Part shown: one piece after another, positions 47,441 to 61,852 of the stretch
Numbering within the stretch: position 1 is the first letter of the stretch
How the letters are laid out: each line of letters begins with the position of its first letter
Origin: Lutjanus erythropterus
Lineage: Eukaryota; Chordata; Actinopteri; Lutjaniformes; Lutjanidae
Length of the DNA stretch: 64,000 nucleotides
NCBI GenBank assembly: GCA_020091685.1
Contig: CM034599.1
Span: 19,292,350 to 19,356,349 of the forward strand
Direction: 5' to 3'
Notes under the pieces: generated by a model
The model's database searches: none
The model's input: only the letters and a program-made list of their open reading frames with translations
What the model was told of the DNA's origin: nothing
Program-made: the position numbers and the translations under genes

Positions 47441-50400
47441 GTGAGCACAAAACGTGCCATTTTTAATCCCATGATATAGACTTAGCATATATGTTGATTA
47501 TAGGGAGCAGGACAGTTAGAAAGTCCTGGCCTGGATACCCTCTGTACGACATCGCAGCCCGGGGCTCAAGTTGACGAGTAAGGGTTAAAGATGTTACATT
47601 AATGTCTCGCCTTCTGTAGCTAGCTAATGTTTAAGGACTGTGTGCCGCCGGCGTGACTGTCTGTCTGTCTGCTGATGCTCAAGTGTGACCGTGAAACACA
47701 AGGCCCAGTTAGTCAGGATCAGTTCAAGTGCATTTCACCCAGGAACTATCATTTAGACTATCTTTATGGTGTCGAGGCCAGATGCCTCAAGGTTCCGAGA
47801 TATGAGGGCTTTATTTGATTTTAAAAGACAAAACACACTACAGGAAGGTTAAGTATGCATCACTACTTGCCGCGGTTCTCCATCATTTTAATGAATGAGA
47901 CCCCAAAGGGCAGAGCTGGTAAGAAATTACAGCTACCAGGCAGCTCTAACTGGGACGCTACAGCTTATTTGGCCATTAGGATTTATTGGCTCTTGATGAT
48001 GGGGTTGTCCTGGAAACGAGGCTATGCAGGTGTATGTGTGTTTGTGCATCTGTCATATAAGCAAACACACATTGTTGCAAATGTGCAGAGTATGAAAGTA
48101 ACAATGTAATATTGATGGATTGAAGATGCTGCCTTTCTTGGGAGTCTGGATTTTGGCCAAGGCTTTGTGAGATCTAATACAATGTAGTATTAAAAGGATA
48201 GTCGAGGATTTTTGAAGTGGGGTTGTATGAGTGCTGGTACTCAGTACAGTAGATGGTGGTCAGCATGCCCCCAGTTTGGAGAAGCACAGCAGAGTACCAG
48301 TATGAGAGTCAAGGACTGTACTGCTGTAGTGATCAGGAGCAAAATGTATTTTAGCCACTTAAAAAAGGTTCCACCTAAAAAGAATGATATCAGTATAGGT
48401 GTATGATATTTAGAATATTTTCCCTGCTTGTAGCTTGCCATCAAACAGCCTTTTTGGCCAGGAAACTGCTGTTTAAAAAGCCACATATCACCCTCTCTCT
48501 CACTCAACCAGACTCCTTTGGCAAAAGCACAAATTTCACACAACACAGGAGTTGCTCGTCTACTGCTGCATCGATCGGTTAGTTTGTCTGCGTTATCGTT
48601 TGACTCTGTTGAATTAGAACTAACCTTTTAAAGCACAAAAGTCACACAATAACAAAAACAGACTAACCAGTTGTGGCAGCAATAGACAAGTAATTGATTT
48701 TGCCAGTGGAGTCTCGTTGGTTTGGAGAGAGCAATACTTGGCATTTATAATGGGGGTCTTCTGTTGGAAAAAGCTGTGTGATGGGACGGTAAAGCGGTGA
48801 GAAAACTTTAAGTATAGCGTACACGTAAAATTATAATAATTCTTTTCAGGTTGACCTCTTTTAAATGGGTAAAATATGTTTTACTGTTGATCCTGTCCAC
48901 AGCAGTGCATTTCTTAGCTTACAGGCTGATACTCCTGTCTGCTTCTCCAAACTTGGGCTGTGTTGGCCGCCATCTACTGTAGGTAATATGCTGACTATCA
49001 ATAACTACCTTACAGGCAGACATATTTGTTATTCCTTTCAGAAATTTATCACTTGCCATACATCAATCTTCAGATGAATACATAATATGCAACAACATTT
49101 AAACAACAGCACTGACACAAACATCAGTACCACCTACGACAAACATCAACAACACCTACAACAAACATCAACATCACCAGCAATGAAAATCAACAATAAA
49201 CCTGTCAAAGTGTTCTACATATTTAAGTGCAGCATCCTCACACACAGAGGTTCAGTTATTTTGTTTCACTGGTTGTTCAGCAGTTAATTACAGGGAAAAT
49301 CTTGGGGAAGCCCTCACCTTATACCCATTTCTGAGCAGTCAGCTAATCGACAGGCCAGTTTGCTGGCAGTTGACTATTTTCATGTGTTTAACTCTCGAGT
49401 ATTAGCCAATAAGAAGTACAGAGTCCCATTGTGCGCAATTGTTTAAAACATTCATTTATGCCACTCTTGGAGGACAGACAAAAGGGTAGTAGGATGTTCT
49501 TAGTTTTTAGTGCTTGATTGTAGATGAGGAGTGCTCAGCAGCATATTTAATGTCAAGTCCTTTTCCGCAAATGGCTATCTTGTATTTTTTTTTTCATTTT
49601 AAATAAACTTGTGTATTAAGCCTAGTGCAGGTTTTTCAATTACACTAATATTGCATGCTGAGAATTTTGCATTGCACCTGTGCCTGTGGTTTGCACAGGG
49701 TCCAGGATTTGAAAATTGGAAAATTGTGTCTTGCCTTGTTGTGGCACTTTGGTATGTGAGAGCAAAACCAGGGCTTGTGCCAGTCCCTCTCCAGTGGTGG
49801 TTATTTTTAGTACTCTGTCACAGCTTGATTGAATTCTTCATGTTGTAAAACAAGTCAAACAGCAATATTTGGGGCAATATTAGTAAACAGGGAGTATGTG
49901 TAGTTACACCAGTAAACACTGAGCCTGAAGGCCAAAAGGCACCAAAAGTGTCTGACGCTTGCGTTTTGAAGTACACCTATTATTCTAAATGGCAGAACAC
50001 ATGCTGAAAACGTCTTGACTTGTGTCAAACTGCCTTGGTGCTCACACTCTGAACTTGTTTTGATTTTGGTGTGTCAAATGAGGAGCAAAGCTTTCTTTTC
50101 TGCAGCCATAGTATGTGTTTGTCGAGAGCTTAACAGATTAAAAGGCATGAATGTGTGGAGCAAGTGCTGATGGAGCTTCAGCTCCACCTGAAACCAGGTA
50201 AAAGAAAAAAAAAACAGGCTGACACCTGCCTCCTCCGTGAAACATCTGTCACCGTGCTGCATTATTGTAAATCAAGATGAACTGTCCAGATGCTGTCTCC
50301 TTTTCATCTCCTCTGTGTATGCTGGTATTTATGTTTGCTGTCTGCTGTAGTCTAAAACATTCTCACCAAAGTAAATGGTCAGAGTGAAACTGATGTTAAA

Positions 50401-51437
50401 TATCGTGCTGCCTAAATATCACACCCCATTTAGTCAGTATATGGACTGACCTGAAAAAAGGGTGAGGATTTTTCCCCTTAGAGAATATTTTCTTAAAATA
50501 AACCATTACTATTAATAATAATAATACTAAAGAAATAAATAGATGCATAGAAATTGCAACATTTATATTTCCTAAAACCTGAAGCCTGCAGTGATTTTTT
50601 TTTTCTTTGCATTTTATGATTTAGTATCCTGCTTAGTCACTCTTAAACTCAAGCAGAGTATCACAATTAAGTTGAAGGTGCATATAAGGGATTTGGTTGT
50701 CAGTAGCTCACAGTTCACATGTACTGCTGAGCCAAAACTATTATAAAAGCATAAAAAATGTGTATAAAAACAGAAGTTGAAATATCAATAACCCATACCT
50801 AAACTAACAGCTGACCATGGGAAGAAGGTTTCAGGTTTTTCCTCAGTGCAGGTATTCAGATATCTCAGTCAACCTGTTTTCTTGGCATTCATCCCAACTT
50901 CCTTGTCAGCTTCTACTCTTTATGCACACCTGTCACTGCCTCAGATGTGACTGATGAGGGTTCGGGAATTTGACAAGGGGGCCTCAGAGATGTAGTTTTA
51001 GAGGGAGAAGGAGTGTAGGGACAGCTGGCATCTCTAGGTGGCACCAGTACTGACTTTACATGTTCTGAATGTAAGGTTATCCAGCCTCACCTGCTGCGTC
51101 CTGGCAGTAAGGAAGTGGATGATACAGTGATGTGTGGATCTCTGTGACTTTAGATGAGTGGGTGACGGATAGGGCTCTGTTATTTAGATCTGTAGTGAAT
51201 GTTTTGTTTGTGGACCAGTATGACGGTGGAACATTTGAAATAGCAAGCATTGTCACCGACTATTGAGAACAGGTCTATTGTTAGGAGTAGACTTTTTTTT
51301 CTGTAAGTACAGGTTGAAAACAGGTGATTTGGTTGGAGTGCTGCGGCTACAATTAGTCTGCCTTTCCGGAGTTACATGTAAGTTTTGTTGAAGAAAATTA
51401 TGGTAGAAGAAAACCCAGATGATGAAATTCAAAACAA

Positions 51438-51454
51438 CAACAACAACAACAACA
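51438..51454. repeat. AAC microsatellite
   Basis: About six CAA units. Confidence 0.9.
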
Positions 51455-51611
51455 AATTAAAATAAGATGGTATGGTTGTGCCCTGAACCAAATAAGGATG
51501 TTGGATGGAAAGATTATTCATTCAAGCAACAGAGGAAAACTATAGTTAAAGGGATGGTGGAATACCAGTCAGTTTGATTAGGAACAGGAAACCTTTTATT
51601 AAAAAGCTTCT

Positions 51612-51795
51612 GGGTATCTGGTAGCTCAGTCGGTAGAACATTCGCCCCATGTACTGAGGCTGTGAGTCCTCTGCAGTGGCCGTGGGTTTGACTTCCACAC
51701 GTGGCCCTTTGCGTCTAGTCATTCCTCCACTCTCCCTTTCCTATCATATCTTCAGCTATTCTGTATCATTAAATGCATAAAAGGCCCCCCTAAAA
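51612..51795 (+). mobile_element. tRNA-derived SINE copy
   Basis: A box TGGTAGCTCAGTCGGTAGAA and B box-like GGGTTTGACTTCC are followed by a GT/pyrimidine-rich body and an A-rich end. It has the same layout as 466-690 and is the better-preserved copy here. An intact cloverleaf is not evident. Confidence 0.7.
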
Positions 51796-54700
51796 TATAG
51801 TTTTTAAAAATCTCAAACAAGTATTTTCATTGTTGATTAGTCTGCAGATTAACTTCTCAATTAATTTATTAATTGCTTTGTTTATTAAATTCCTTGTGTG
51901 ATCTGTCAAAATACCAAATATATTAAATTTAATATCATCTGTGTAGCAAATCTGGACATTTGAGAAGTTATAGAAGTGACTGAAATAATTGAATATCAAT
52001 ATCAAAATTGTTGCAGATAGATTTAGATTCTGTTGATGACTGGGCAAAAAAATTCTGTACCCCTCTTTGGCTTTGTTTTCAGGCTTTAAAAAATCTAGTC
52101 CATGGCAGGAAACTTTTGTCAATCACAGGTCATTTCAGAGACAGGACATTCCTATTGGCTATTCTACAAACACAAATGTGTTCGCATTTCACTTCAGGTG
52201 GTGAAAGTCTGATTCAGTGACAGAAAATCCTGCAACTTGTGATTAATTTCCATTAACTTTTTTGCCTACAACAGTGTATCGTACAAAACACCAGCGTGAA
52301 CACGTACCATCTCCACATGGAGCTTCAGGCTGATTACGCTCAATGCCATGGCACTCATGTCGAGTGGCGACGAGGCATGATGACAAACAGTGGGGAGTAA
52401 CTTTTGAGAGGAAAAGTAGTGAAGCCTGGGCTGCTCAGACCTGAGGCCACAAAGCACTGGAGCGGCGTCTTGAGGAGACACTTCCTTTTATTTTTTTTAT
52501 TTAAAATAACTGCCTTGTTTCAGGCTAGAAATTATAATTAGAGGGTACTGTCTGTGGTTCATTAGCAGTTCTACTTCTCTAATCTACAGTAAGCATCTTG
52601 AAAGGTGCTAGGCTACTGACCAGGTGCTGCTGCTGATGTTATTGAATCAGTTATTGTAAAGGTGCAGCCATCAAGCTCATAAATATTATGTTATTTCCCA
52701 TTTACTTGCAGTAATTAGACATTCCCATGCCTGTCTAATGGTGCATTAACACACTTGCCTAGGAAGAAGTTTATCTGCTTTTTGAGTTCAGTTTATGCTG
52801 AAATCCACAATCATCACATGTGTTGTTTCACCTACCGGGTTCCTACTTTTCATGGCAATAACCAGCTTACCAACAGTGTTATTTGAAAGCTTCTTTTTCA
52901 GCCTTTCACAGTAGTTCTTACTTTGTAACTCTGACTTGCAGTAAAGGGATAGAGCAGAGGATCACTTCACAGGATGTGTCGGGCCAGGCTGGGCCAGGAA
53001 CAGGCACAGTGGGGTGAACTGGGTCACAGAAATGGATTCCTGGCCCTGTTTACTGTGGGCATCGTGTGACTAAGATTACACCATAGTGCTGGGTCATGCT
53101 GTGCCTTCCCACTGTGCTGTGTAAAGGTGTGTGTGGTTGTATGGTGGGTGGTAAATAGAGAGATTTTAGTTCTGAATAGTTTGCCTAGAAATAACATTAA
53201 GTTTCTTCCTTGGCAGTCTATGAATTGCATTGTTACTTTTTACTAAATAAAGAAAAATAAGGACTTTTTGCTGTTGGTGGTCAGGCAGTGTGCTCTTCTA
53301 ATCTTGAGTTTGTGTGCGTGATGAAAGAAATAGAGTAATATGGGGGTTAAATAGCCAAAGGCAGGATAGCTCACCATATGATTCTTGCATAACAAGGGCT
53401 GAATAACACAATAAGTTGTACCAAACTAAATTACATTCATCACTGAACAGTACCAGAGAAGGATACATTTTCCTCTGTGCCAGGGTAGTGATGTTTGTGA
53501 GCTGTTACTGATACTTCAGGGCAGGTTCACAGGATGATATCAGCTCTTTGTTGAGGATATATTCTGTGTCAAAATTACAATAGCCCTTAATCAGCCATCC
53601 ATCACAGAGGAATGTCCTCTGTTGTGTGTGTTTGACAATCACTGAATGCAGCTGAAGCAACAGCCAATGTGCAATTGCACTGTTTTATAAATGAGAGAAA
53701 ACTGCTAGCGATTATGCCGGGTCACATCTGTCCTGGTATAACGAGTTAGCAAATAAATGATCATTCAATTGGTTTTTCTTTGTATTTTAAAGATTTTCTC
53801 TGAGTGTGTGGGGAGGATGTGTTGATGGAAGAGACCAGCGGGGCCACTTATTGATTTATTGGGAATCACAACGAATCGTATATTGGTGCAGAATCGATGC
53901 TTTGTGTAGTAAAGATATGTTCTTTTCCAGTTTGAACTAAGTGTTTTAAATCCTCTGTATATTTCAAGAGTCTGAGGGCGGCTGTGGCTCAACAGGTAAT
54001 TGTTACTTTAATCCCCTCCTGCTTGCAAATAAAGCTGGCCATCATCAACTTCCAGTTGAATAGTCTGCAACTATTTTGGTAAAACCTGAAGGTATTTTTC
54101 AAGGAAAAATGCTAAACTTAACATCTTAATGTTTTAATTGATGATCAGAAAAAAAACAATCAGTTTAATGATCACCTTGGAATTCTGTATGATCAACATT
54201 TTTCACTATTTTCTGACATTTTATAGAACAATCAATTTATCAAGAAAATAATCTGCTGATTGATTTTATTATTTCATGATGAAAACACTCCTTAGTTGCA
54301 GTCCTAGTTCCAAGCAAAGTGGAATTTAAAAACTAGTAAGATGAGTTGTTAAAATTTCTGTTTTACACGTGTAGAGTTCTGTCCTCTTTTCACCTCTCTT
54401 TGGCTCATCCGTATAGCTGAATAAATGCTCAAATGTAGCAATGACATTCATCATTCTCTCTAAAAAAAAAATTAATCAGCTACGGCCCAGATTTTGTACC
54501 TCACTCCCAGACAGTTAAATGTTGTAGCGTTTCCTTAGAGGCAATCAGTGCACTTTTGAAAATACTGGAACTGAGCAATGACCCACATCACAAGTTTCAT
54601 AAAAATTTAATCGGCAGCCTGACAGATGATGGATGCACTGGTAGAAGGAGACCAAAGAGCATTTCTAATTGACTGACTTACTTTATTCTATCCTACTGGC

Positions 54701-54839
54701 AGCGGCCCATTTGAACTCTGTCTGCACCTCACACGAAGTCGTCCAAAACAAATTCTGTTTTACCAGGTTGTTGTTTTTTATGATGAATGTAAGTGTCCTG
54801 TACAAGTTTCATGTTGTTTGGTTTATATAATTTTTTCGA

Positions 54840-54995
54840 GCATTTTTGTTTTTATTAGACAGATGATGATGATAAAGAGGCAGACTGGAAACAAGGAGAG
54901 AGAGGGGGGAGAGGAGTAAGACCTGTAACAAAGGTCCCTGGCTGGTATCAAACCAGGCATGTTTTGGGTATGTGGTGCCCACAGCTGCAAAGGTC
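54840..54995 (-). mobile_element. SINE fragment, minus strand
   Basis: The reverse complement begins with a promoter-like head, then CCTGGTTTGATACCAGCC (B box-like) and a pyrimidine-rich body ending in CTGCCTC. It resembles the other SINE copies; the head is too diverged to be certain. Confidence 0.45.
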
Positions 54996-55239
54996 TGAGC
55001 TGAAAACCTCATTTTGTTTTCTCCCTGTCATTACATTAGTGTTACCATGTAGCTAACAACCACTAACGAAGCATTCTTAACCTCTAAAATTGCTTAAGTT
55101 GATCTTGGGTCTGTGTCCATCAATGCAGATGATTTTGAATGAATGCTTTTAAAATGCATGCTCCTGTGGTCTCTCAAAATAAAAGTGTAAGCGCAGCCAA
55201 GTAGAAAGGAATGAGCAGTTGCACTCAAGTGGCTAGGAC

Positions 55240-55500
55240 TGCAATTACCTGTAATTTTCATGATCTGTTAATCTGGTGATTATTTTCTCGATTATTTATT
55301 GCTCCATAAAATGTCAGAAGACTCTAAAATGTGCTCATTGCAACTTCCCAGAAGTCAGGGTGACATGTTGAAATTCCTCATTTTGTCCTATTAACGAAAA
55401 CCCAAAGATAATGAATTTAAGGTCGTATAAAACAGAGAAAATCTGAAAATTCTCTCTTTAATGGCATCTTTTCCGTGACTGAAACAATTAATCGATTTCC
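55240..55500. repeat. ATTAATCGAT-type interspersed repeat
   Basis: Carries CTCGATTATTTATTGCTCCA, then TAAAATGTCAGAA, AAACAATTAATCGATTTCC and related phrases. Diverged copies lie at 51815-52140, 54125-54300, 55930-56190, 56200-56510 and 63770-63990. It is a common fish DNA-transposon-like family with no coding part. Confidence 0.5.
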
Positions 55501-58500
55501 AAAGCAGTTTAATTTGATTACAGTCAAGCGGCTGCCTACTCGTTCTGTGAGTGCTGCTTGCAACAGTAAAGTCTGTTGTTCTGTTAAATCTGGCTTAGTC
55601 TCCATTCAGTCCATGCAGGTCACCTTCAGTATACAGGATAATAATGTTTTACATGTAGAGGAATGTGACCTTGTTGAAAATCTTGATCTGGGTCTCATTC
55701 ATTGATCTCTATTCTTTCCTGGCTTCTTATCAGGTCTGTGTGTGACCAGCCTCGCCCAGTGATGTCTCCTTATCTCTCTGAGCCTTATTTATTTTGTCCA
55801 TCCTGTCCCCTGTTCTGCGAACACCCTTTACATGAACCACAAAAGTCCCTCCACAAAGTGTGTGTATTTTTGGTTGTGGTGATGCTGCATGTTTTGAAAA
55901 TATGATGAAATGTTGAAAATTCTACCTTGGAGCTGAAATGATCACTTAACCAATTAGTTGACTGGACAGAAAGATTTGTCTGCAACCTGTTTCAGTCATT
56001 TTTTTTAATTAGAAAGGGCAAAAATATATGTTCATAGCTTCTCAACTGTAAAGAGTTTTTTTTGTTTTCTTAGTCCCCTGTGATATTAGCAAGGAATTTG
56101 GATATGACAAAATGGGCTTTGGTAAAATGTTATAGGTAATCAAATGAGAAAATAATCAACACTGGGACTGAAAATGACTGTTAGTTGCAGCTTTGAATGC
56201 TTAAATTTATATTATATCTGCCAATCATTCACGGGCAGCTTCTCCAATGCAATGATTTGATGAAAAACATTAGGATTTTCTGACATTTTATAGATCAAAT
56301 GGTGAATTTATTAATCAGAAAAAGGCAGAGTGATTGATAATGAAAATTATTAGTTGCTGCCTAATGATTATTTTCATGACTAATTATACTGCTGATTATT
56401 TTTGCAGTTAATAAATTTGTAGGCTAATAGTGGAACAGCTGATTGATCATCTAAATAGTTGGGACCTGATTTTCGTTTGATTGTCTAATCAATCATCTAA
56501 TCGATGCAGCTCCGTGTATGAGAAAATGGCCTGAAGTTGCAGATATTTGCAGAGAACTTACCTCTATAGTACTACAGTCCATTTTACATGCCACATTGCC
56601 GAGGCGGCCTCTAACCTGTTTAAATATTGTAACAGAGTAAAATCACAACATTTTCTCTGTGATGACCCACTTTTAATGGAACTGAATAACTGTGTTTACT
56701 GTAAAAACAGTAGTGTCTGCTTTGACATCTCAGGTCAGGCATTTTTAGCTGATCTTTATGAAACTGTTACGGGGCTGAATGGAGGTAATCTGTCTCCACA
56801 GTTACTGTACAAGCAAATGAAACTGGTTATCCCATTGTGAGCCACAGCTGGAGTTTGGCTCGGTTAGGCTTAAAGGTTTTCATCAACTTCAAGCAACAAT
56901 GGATACCTTTTTAGTCTTAAATATCCCCACTGGGCTTGATGAAAAAATGCCTGAGGCCGTGGGTGGTGGAACAACCTAAAAGAAAAACGTGTACAGTTAC
57001 AGTACAGGCCTACTTTGTTAGAGAACAAATGTGAGAAACTATTTTTTTTTTCGTGTCTAACCTTTAACGCCCATTTATGTGCTGCTTATGGCACGCTGTG
57101 TGGGCGTAGGTGTTGCTTTGAGAACGGGAGAGAAATACAGTGAAAGGCTGCACATCTCTATTCCCCTGATCTAAATGTGACTGTCTTTCCTGCTGCTTTG
57201 GTTTTTTTTTATTGAGAAATGTGTTTGTACAGCACAGCATGGGAGTCCACATGCTGCTAAACTGTAAAGTGCCAAAAAAAGCAGGATTATTGGCCACTGC
57301 GCTGTTCAAGTTAATTTTTATCTGGAAGTTGATTAAATTCCCGACACCACAATGTGACTCATTATGTACTATAAAATGTTATTGTACTTTATGTACCATT
57401 ACATCATTGCAACCTAAGCTGTTGTCTTGCCAGCTGTTGCCACCTTTTTCTTTCAATTAATGCTTCTGTTAAGCCTTTGGTAGAACTGACGGGAAGTGAA
57501 AGTTATATGAAAAACATACTAAATCTGTTACCCATGTGATTTGTGTGCTGAAAATTTAGAACCAGTTTATTAATCCCGAATCCAGTCACAAGTGCTGACA
57601 AGATGCTGCACTTTTAGTTGCTGCTACGTACATTCTTTTGTACGTTTTTACCTTTGTCAGTGTGTTTTATCAAGATGTGTGTGTCTGTGTGTGGATAAAT
57701 AAAGTTGCTGAACTGATTTGACACATTTAAGAAAATAGCAATTGAAAGAAATCAGTTAGGTATAATGGTAGTAAATTAGAAATAAAATAAATATAGTATA
57801 CCAAGCTATAGAAATAAATAAAATGCAAATTCCAAGCAATTTGATATGGATGAAAAGTAGTAATGCTCAACTGTTAGCAATTCAAAAGGCATATTAAGGT
57901 GTTTAAAATATACCACTGCTGGTTCTGTTTTTTAAGTTTTAGCCTTATATCTTGGCTGTATTTCCTCTTTTTGCTAAACATAAATGAAGAGAAATATCTG
58001 AGCTTACATGGCTCAGTCAGGCCAGTGAACTGCTCAACATGACCGTTACAAAACCAGAACTGCACGTGTGCGCATGCTTGTGCATGTGTGCACTGGTTGC
58101 ATGAATCAGCAAGTCGTCTGCGATATCTTTTAAAAGCATGTCTTCCTAAGAGCTCTGGCTTTTTCTGTGTGAGTGATACTAATATTGATTGTTATATCCA
58201 CTGACAGCTGCCACAATGATTTGATGTTTACAACAAGTGAGTGCGTGTGCATGTATCCGTGCATGTGTGCACATGTATCTGAGGTTAGTATCCACCTGAC
58301 TTGTGTGAGAGAAGAGAAAAGAAAAATTACTTTAGGCTAAATGGGTACCCTCTGTGTGACATGAAATGTCTACAGGTGTGTTCCAACCACAAACCTCACT
58401 AGTTGGTTTCATTATTTAGTTCCTCTTTTCTTTTTAACGGTGTTCTGATAGTTTGAACCCAAATTCTGTGCTTCTGAAAACCCCCCAGAAGGAATGACAC

Positions 58501-61500
58501 ATCACAAATCCAGAATCTAAATTTAGACTGAGCGACTGTGCACCTAAAACCAGCAAAGCTGGCCAGTCAAGGGGGGTTCAGAGAGAGCCTTCATACGTCT
58601 TCAGAACTAGTAAATTCTCACATATCACACATATCAGATCACACCCTAAATAATCATTTTGAACAGAAAGAAAAAAGAATAACAGTAGTAGAATAAAAGT
58701 CAGTAGTTAAGTTATCAGCCTAGTTCAGTAATAATCTACAATGAATAGTATCTCAAACAAAAAATTGTAATAAACTGTATTTGTCTTGCACCTTTCATAC
58801 AGAGTATTAAGCTTTATATACAATCTAAAGAGAATAAATCACAGTCAAAGGGTCAAACAAAAAAGAAATTTAAATACATTACATTTAATTTTAAAAAAAG
58901 ACAACTTGAACAAACAAGGCTTTAACATTTTAAAATGCAGCCCTGACCCAAAATGGAAAGCCACTACTTAAATTTCAAGGTTGAACTAGTGGTAGAAGAT
59001 GAGATGAATTCTTTATCTGTCCATCATCATAAAATTATTCGCTTAAGTCAAGACTAGCTTATAACTTTAACTGGTTCCAGTTTGTCAAATGATAGGATTG
59101 CTCTTGTTTCAGTTGTACACATGTGTAAATTCAATCCACTTTTGTTTTGGACCTTAAAAGCAATAAGGAAAAGATCACCATAGTCCACGGGGATAGTAAA
59201 GAGCCTTTTTCACCACTTTTGGATCTTTGATAGACCGAACAATTAAAATAAAAATATAAACTGGTAGTGAAAATAATCATTAGTTGCAACACTACAGAAG
59301 GTAGAATATAGCATTAAAACTCAACACAAAGGCCTACACAGTAGTTTGTAGTTATCTGTAAGTTCATAGCTTACTGTCTTCGTGACAGCAAACATAATTC
59401 TCTGGCCTCCTGTGATCACTGGTGAAACCTGCTGGAAGAAACCAGCTTACTTCTGGCCTTTTTGTCTGCATTAAAACATTTACAGGTGTATTGTTTGAAA
59501 TTGTTAAACTCATATTCTTTAACTCATATTTCCACTGTAGTGATACAGCCTGTAGACCCTGTAACTGTGCCGTTTAGATGAACTCTTTTATCTACATTCA
59601 CCTCTGCTCCAGTGGCTGGAAGTTGACCAATGTAAACATGACCTTGCAGCCGTTTTACAATCTCCCCTCTGCTTCCCCCTTCATGGTGAAATACGAACCC
59701 ATCACGTGTAAATTGTCGACCGCTGTCACGCACAAACATGCACAGGTGTGTATGTTCAAGAGCTTGACTGCACCCACAAATATCTAACATATTGACATTA
59801 CTTTGTTTTAAATATGACACGCTTTCCATGATTTCTATCCTCTAAATATTATCTTTTAATTAATGTGAAAAGTTATTTTATGTTCATTAAACTGCATATT
59901 TCCTCTCTCTTACATAATCACATAAACTCAGTTTTAGCTCTTTCTTCTCTCGCTCCAGTTCCCCGTGTCTCTCTTGTTTTCTCAGTGGTTGTCTGATGTT
60001 TTGGTGTGTGTGTGCGTGTGTGGATGGTTTCCCAGTCAACACAGACAGAAAACATGAGGACTGAGGAGAGTGTTTCTGTCTCTCAGACGACAGTGCAAAA
60101 GGACATTTGAGGATGTCATGCTACACTAGCATGGCTCCTCTGGTGTTGGCACATGCTTCATCAGTCTTTAAGTTACCCAGAGACTGCTGGGATACTTTCT
60201 GTCACACTCCACATCTCACAACTGACTCAGAGCTGTGAAAGCCTCAGGCTGGGCAACACTGAGGTCAGTTATATGCTCTGTTTTCATGTGCTCTGTGCAG
60301 TATTCACTGGTCAGAAAATGCCTTGTAGAGAAGTTTGACTTTCTAATGATTTCTGTCATTATGTCACCAGGATAATTCTGGTTTATTATGATATGGGTCT
60401 GATAACATCATGATGACATTGTATCATGATAGGGCAAGAAATATTTGCATTCAGACAATGCAACAAGTAAATATGCAGACAGTAAAATAAGATTATCCAG
60501 AAGTGTGCATGCTGATAATGCTGATATCTCTCATTGAGCAAAAAAAACTGAATGGTCTTAACTACTCTAAGTGTGGCAGGTAGGTTGAAGTAGTAAGTCT
60601 ACGGTTTGGTTAATGACTTTACACTTTAATTAATTCCAATTTATTTTTAAGAGGAAACAAAGGCAGTCTACCTCAGATATCTGTCCCATATGATATCATG
60701 AAGCCCCGTTTAAAGCATTGAGAGTTTGATGTGAAATCCAGTTTGTTTGTTTTCTGTTTTTTAGGGGTTGTTTGTTCTTTAATTAACTTTAACTTTAATT
60801 GTTGAAAACAAATCAATAAATTGCTGCAATATTAAAATAAAAAATTGAATCATCATTTGATTCTCTAACAAGGCTGCAAAGTCTGTGTTATATCATTTGG
60901 CATTTTATTTCAAGTTTAACATAAAGCTTTTACCAAATTGTCCCTTTTTTTTGTACCTAAAAGACAGAAAAATTAAAGCTGTTCTGGAGGACCAACCGTT
61001 TCATGTGAGACTGACAAATGATTGCTTTTGCAAAGTTTAATGTGACAGCTTCATGTAGCATTACTCTGATAAACATGCAGGACAGACTGCTAAGTATTAG
61101 GAGCAGGAGAAAAAGCCTCACCAGTGACCCTCAATGGATTGTGGAAGTGGAAAAGTGGATTTTGCGTTAAAAGATCTTGCATACATAAGAGAACAGAACA
61201 TACATAATGTTATTGTCCATTGTTCCTCTTAGTGTTGGGCAGTAGCTCCTCAAAATGATGTCTGGCTGGTCAAACATAACTTTACATTGTAATTTATGCA
61301 TTATGAATATGTCATACGCGCCAAAGTGATGTGCTTGTATCAAGTTCGTTCAACCTCATCCTCAACCACGGCTGAACTCCACTCTCTTCTTTTATGACTT
61401 TTAAAGGCTCTTTTTCTCATATTAACATGTTGATCTTGACTGGAACAGTGGCTTGACTGTGGCATTTCTACACCTGCCACCTGTGACAAGGACTAGCTTC

Positions 61501-61803
61501 CTCATTATTCCTAAAATGACATGCACCCTCTCTATAGGTGAAGGGCTTAATTGCATCATGATTCACTCTTGCAGCCTTCCTAAAGCCATATTTGCTTAAC
61601 AGATCAGTAACACTACATACTAACTTTTTTGCTTGTTATTAAATGCTGTCTGTCAAATTAACTTATGTCTCACCTCCCTCCTCCTCCTTATCCTTGACCC
61701 CTCTGCCTCTCTCCTCTCCGCCTCCTCCCCCGTCTCTTCTTCTCTTTCCTCTCTTCTTCTTCTACCTCCTCCTTTCCCTCTCTCTCTTGCCCCTTCCACA
61801 CAG

Positions 61804-61852
61804 ATGCTCCCAGCCGCCCAGCTTGACAGGAGTGATGGGATGTGTCAACTAG
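61804..61852 (+). CDS. Candidate small exon (unidentified)
   Basis: A long pyrimidine tract ends CCACACAG, then 49 bases begin with ATG and end at donor G|GTATTA. The frame gives 16 codons plus one base (MLPAAQLDRSDGMCQL). The spliced phase would fit a following exon near 63709. No family match is recognised, so this may be a chance pair of splice sites in a pyrimidine-rich region. Confidence 0.25.

Larger units (their letters stand above)
47441..61803 (+). other. Long first intron or intergenic DNA of the second gene
   Basis: No exon is recognised. Contents are interspersed repeats near 48200 and 48890-49020 (same family as 9241-9430), AAC repeats (51438-51454), a SINE (51612-51795), SINE fragments (53975-54050, 54840-54995), several copies of the ATTAATCGAT-type repeat (51815-52140, 54125-54300, 55240-55500, 55930-56190, 56200-56510), a LINE-like tail (57600-57720) and a retroelement-like fragment (58770-58870). 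Confidence 0.5.

Noticed and set aside
61835..61852. MGCVN start like Src-family kinases
   Set aside because: The frame ends in a stop one codon after the Asn at the exon edge, so no Src-type N-terminus is possible.
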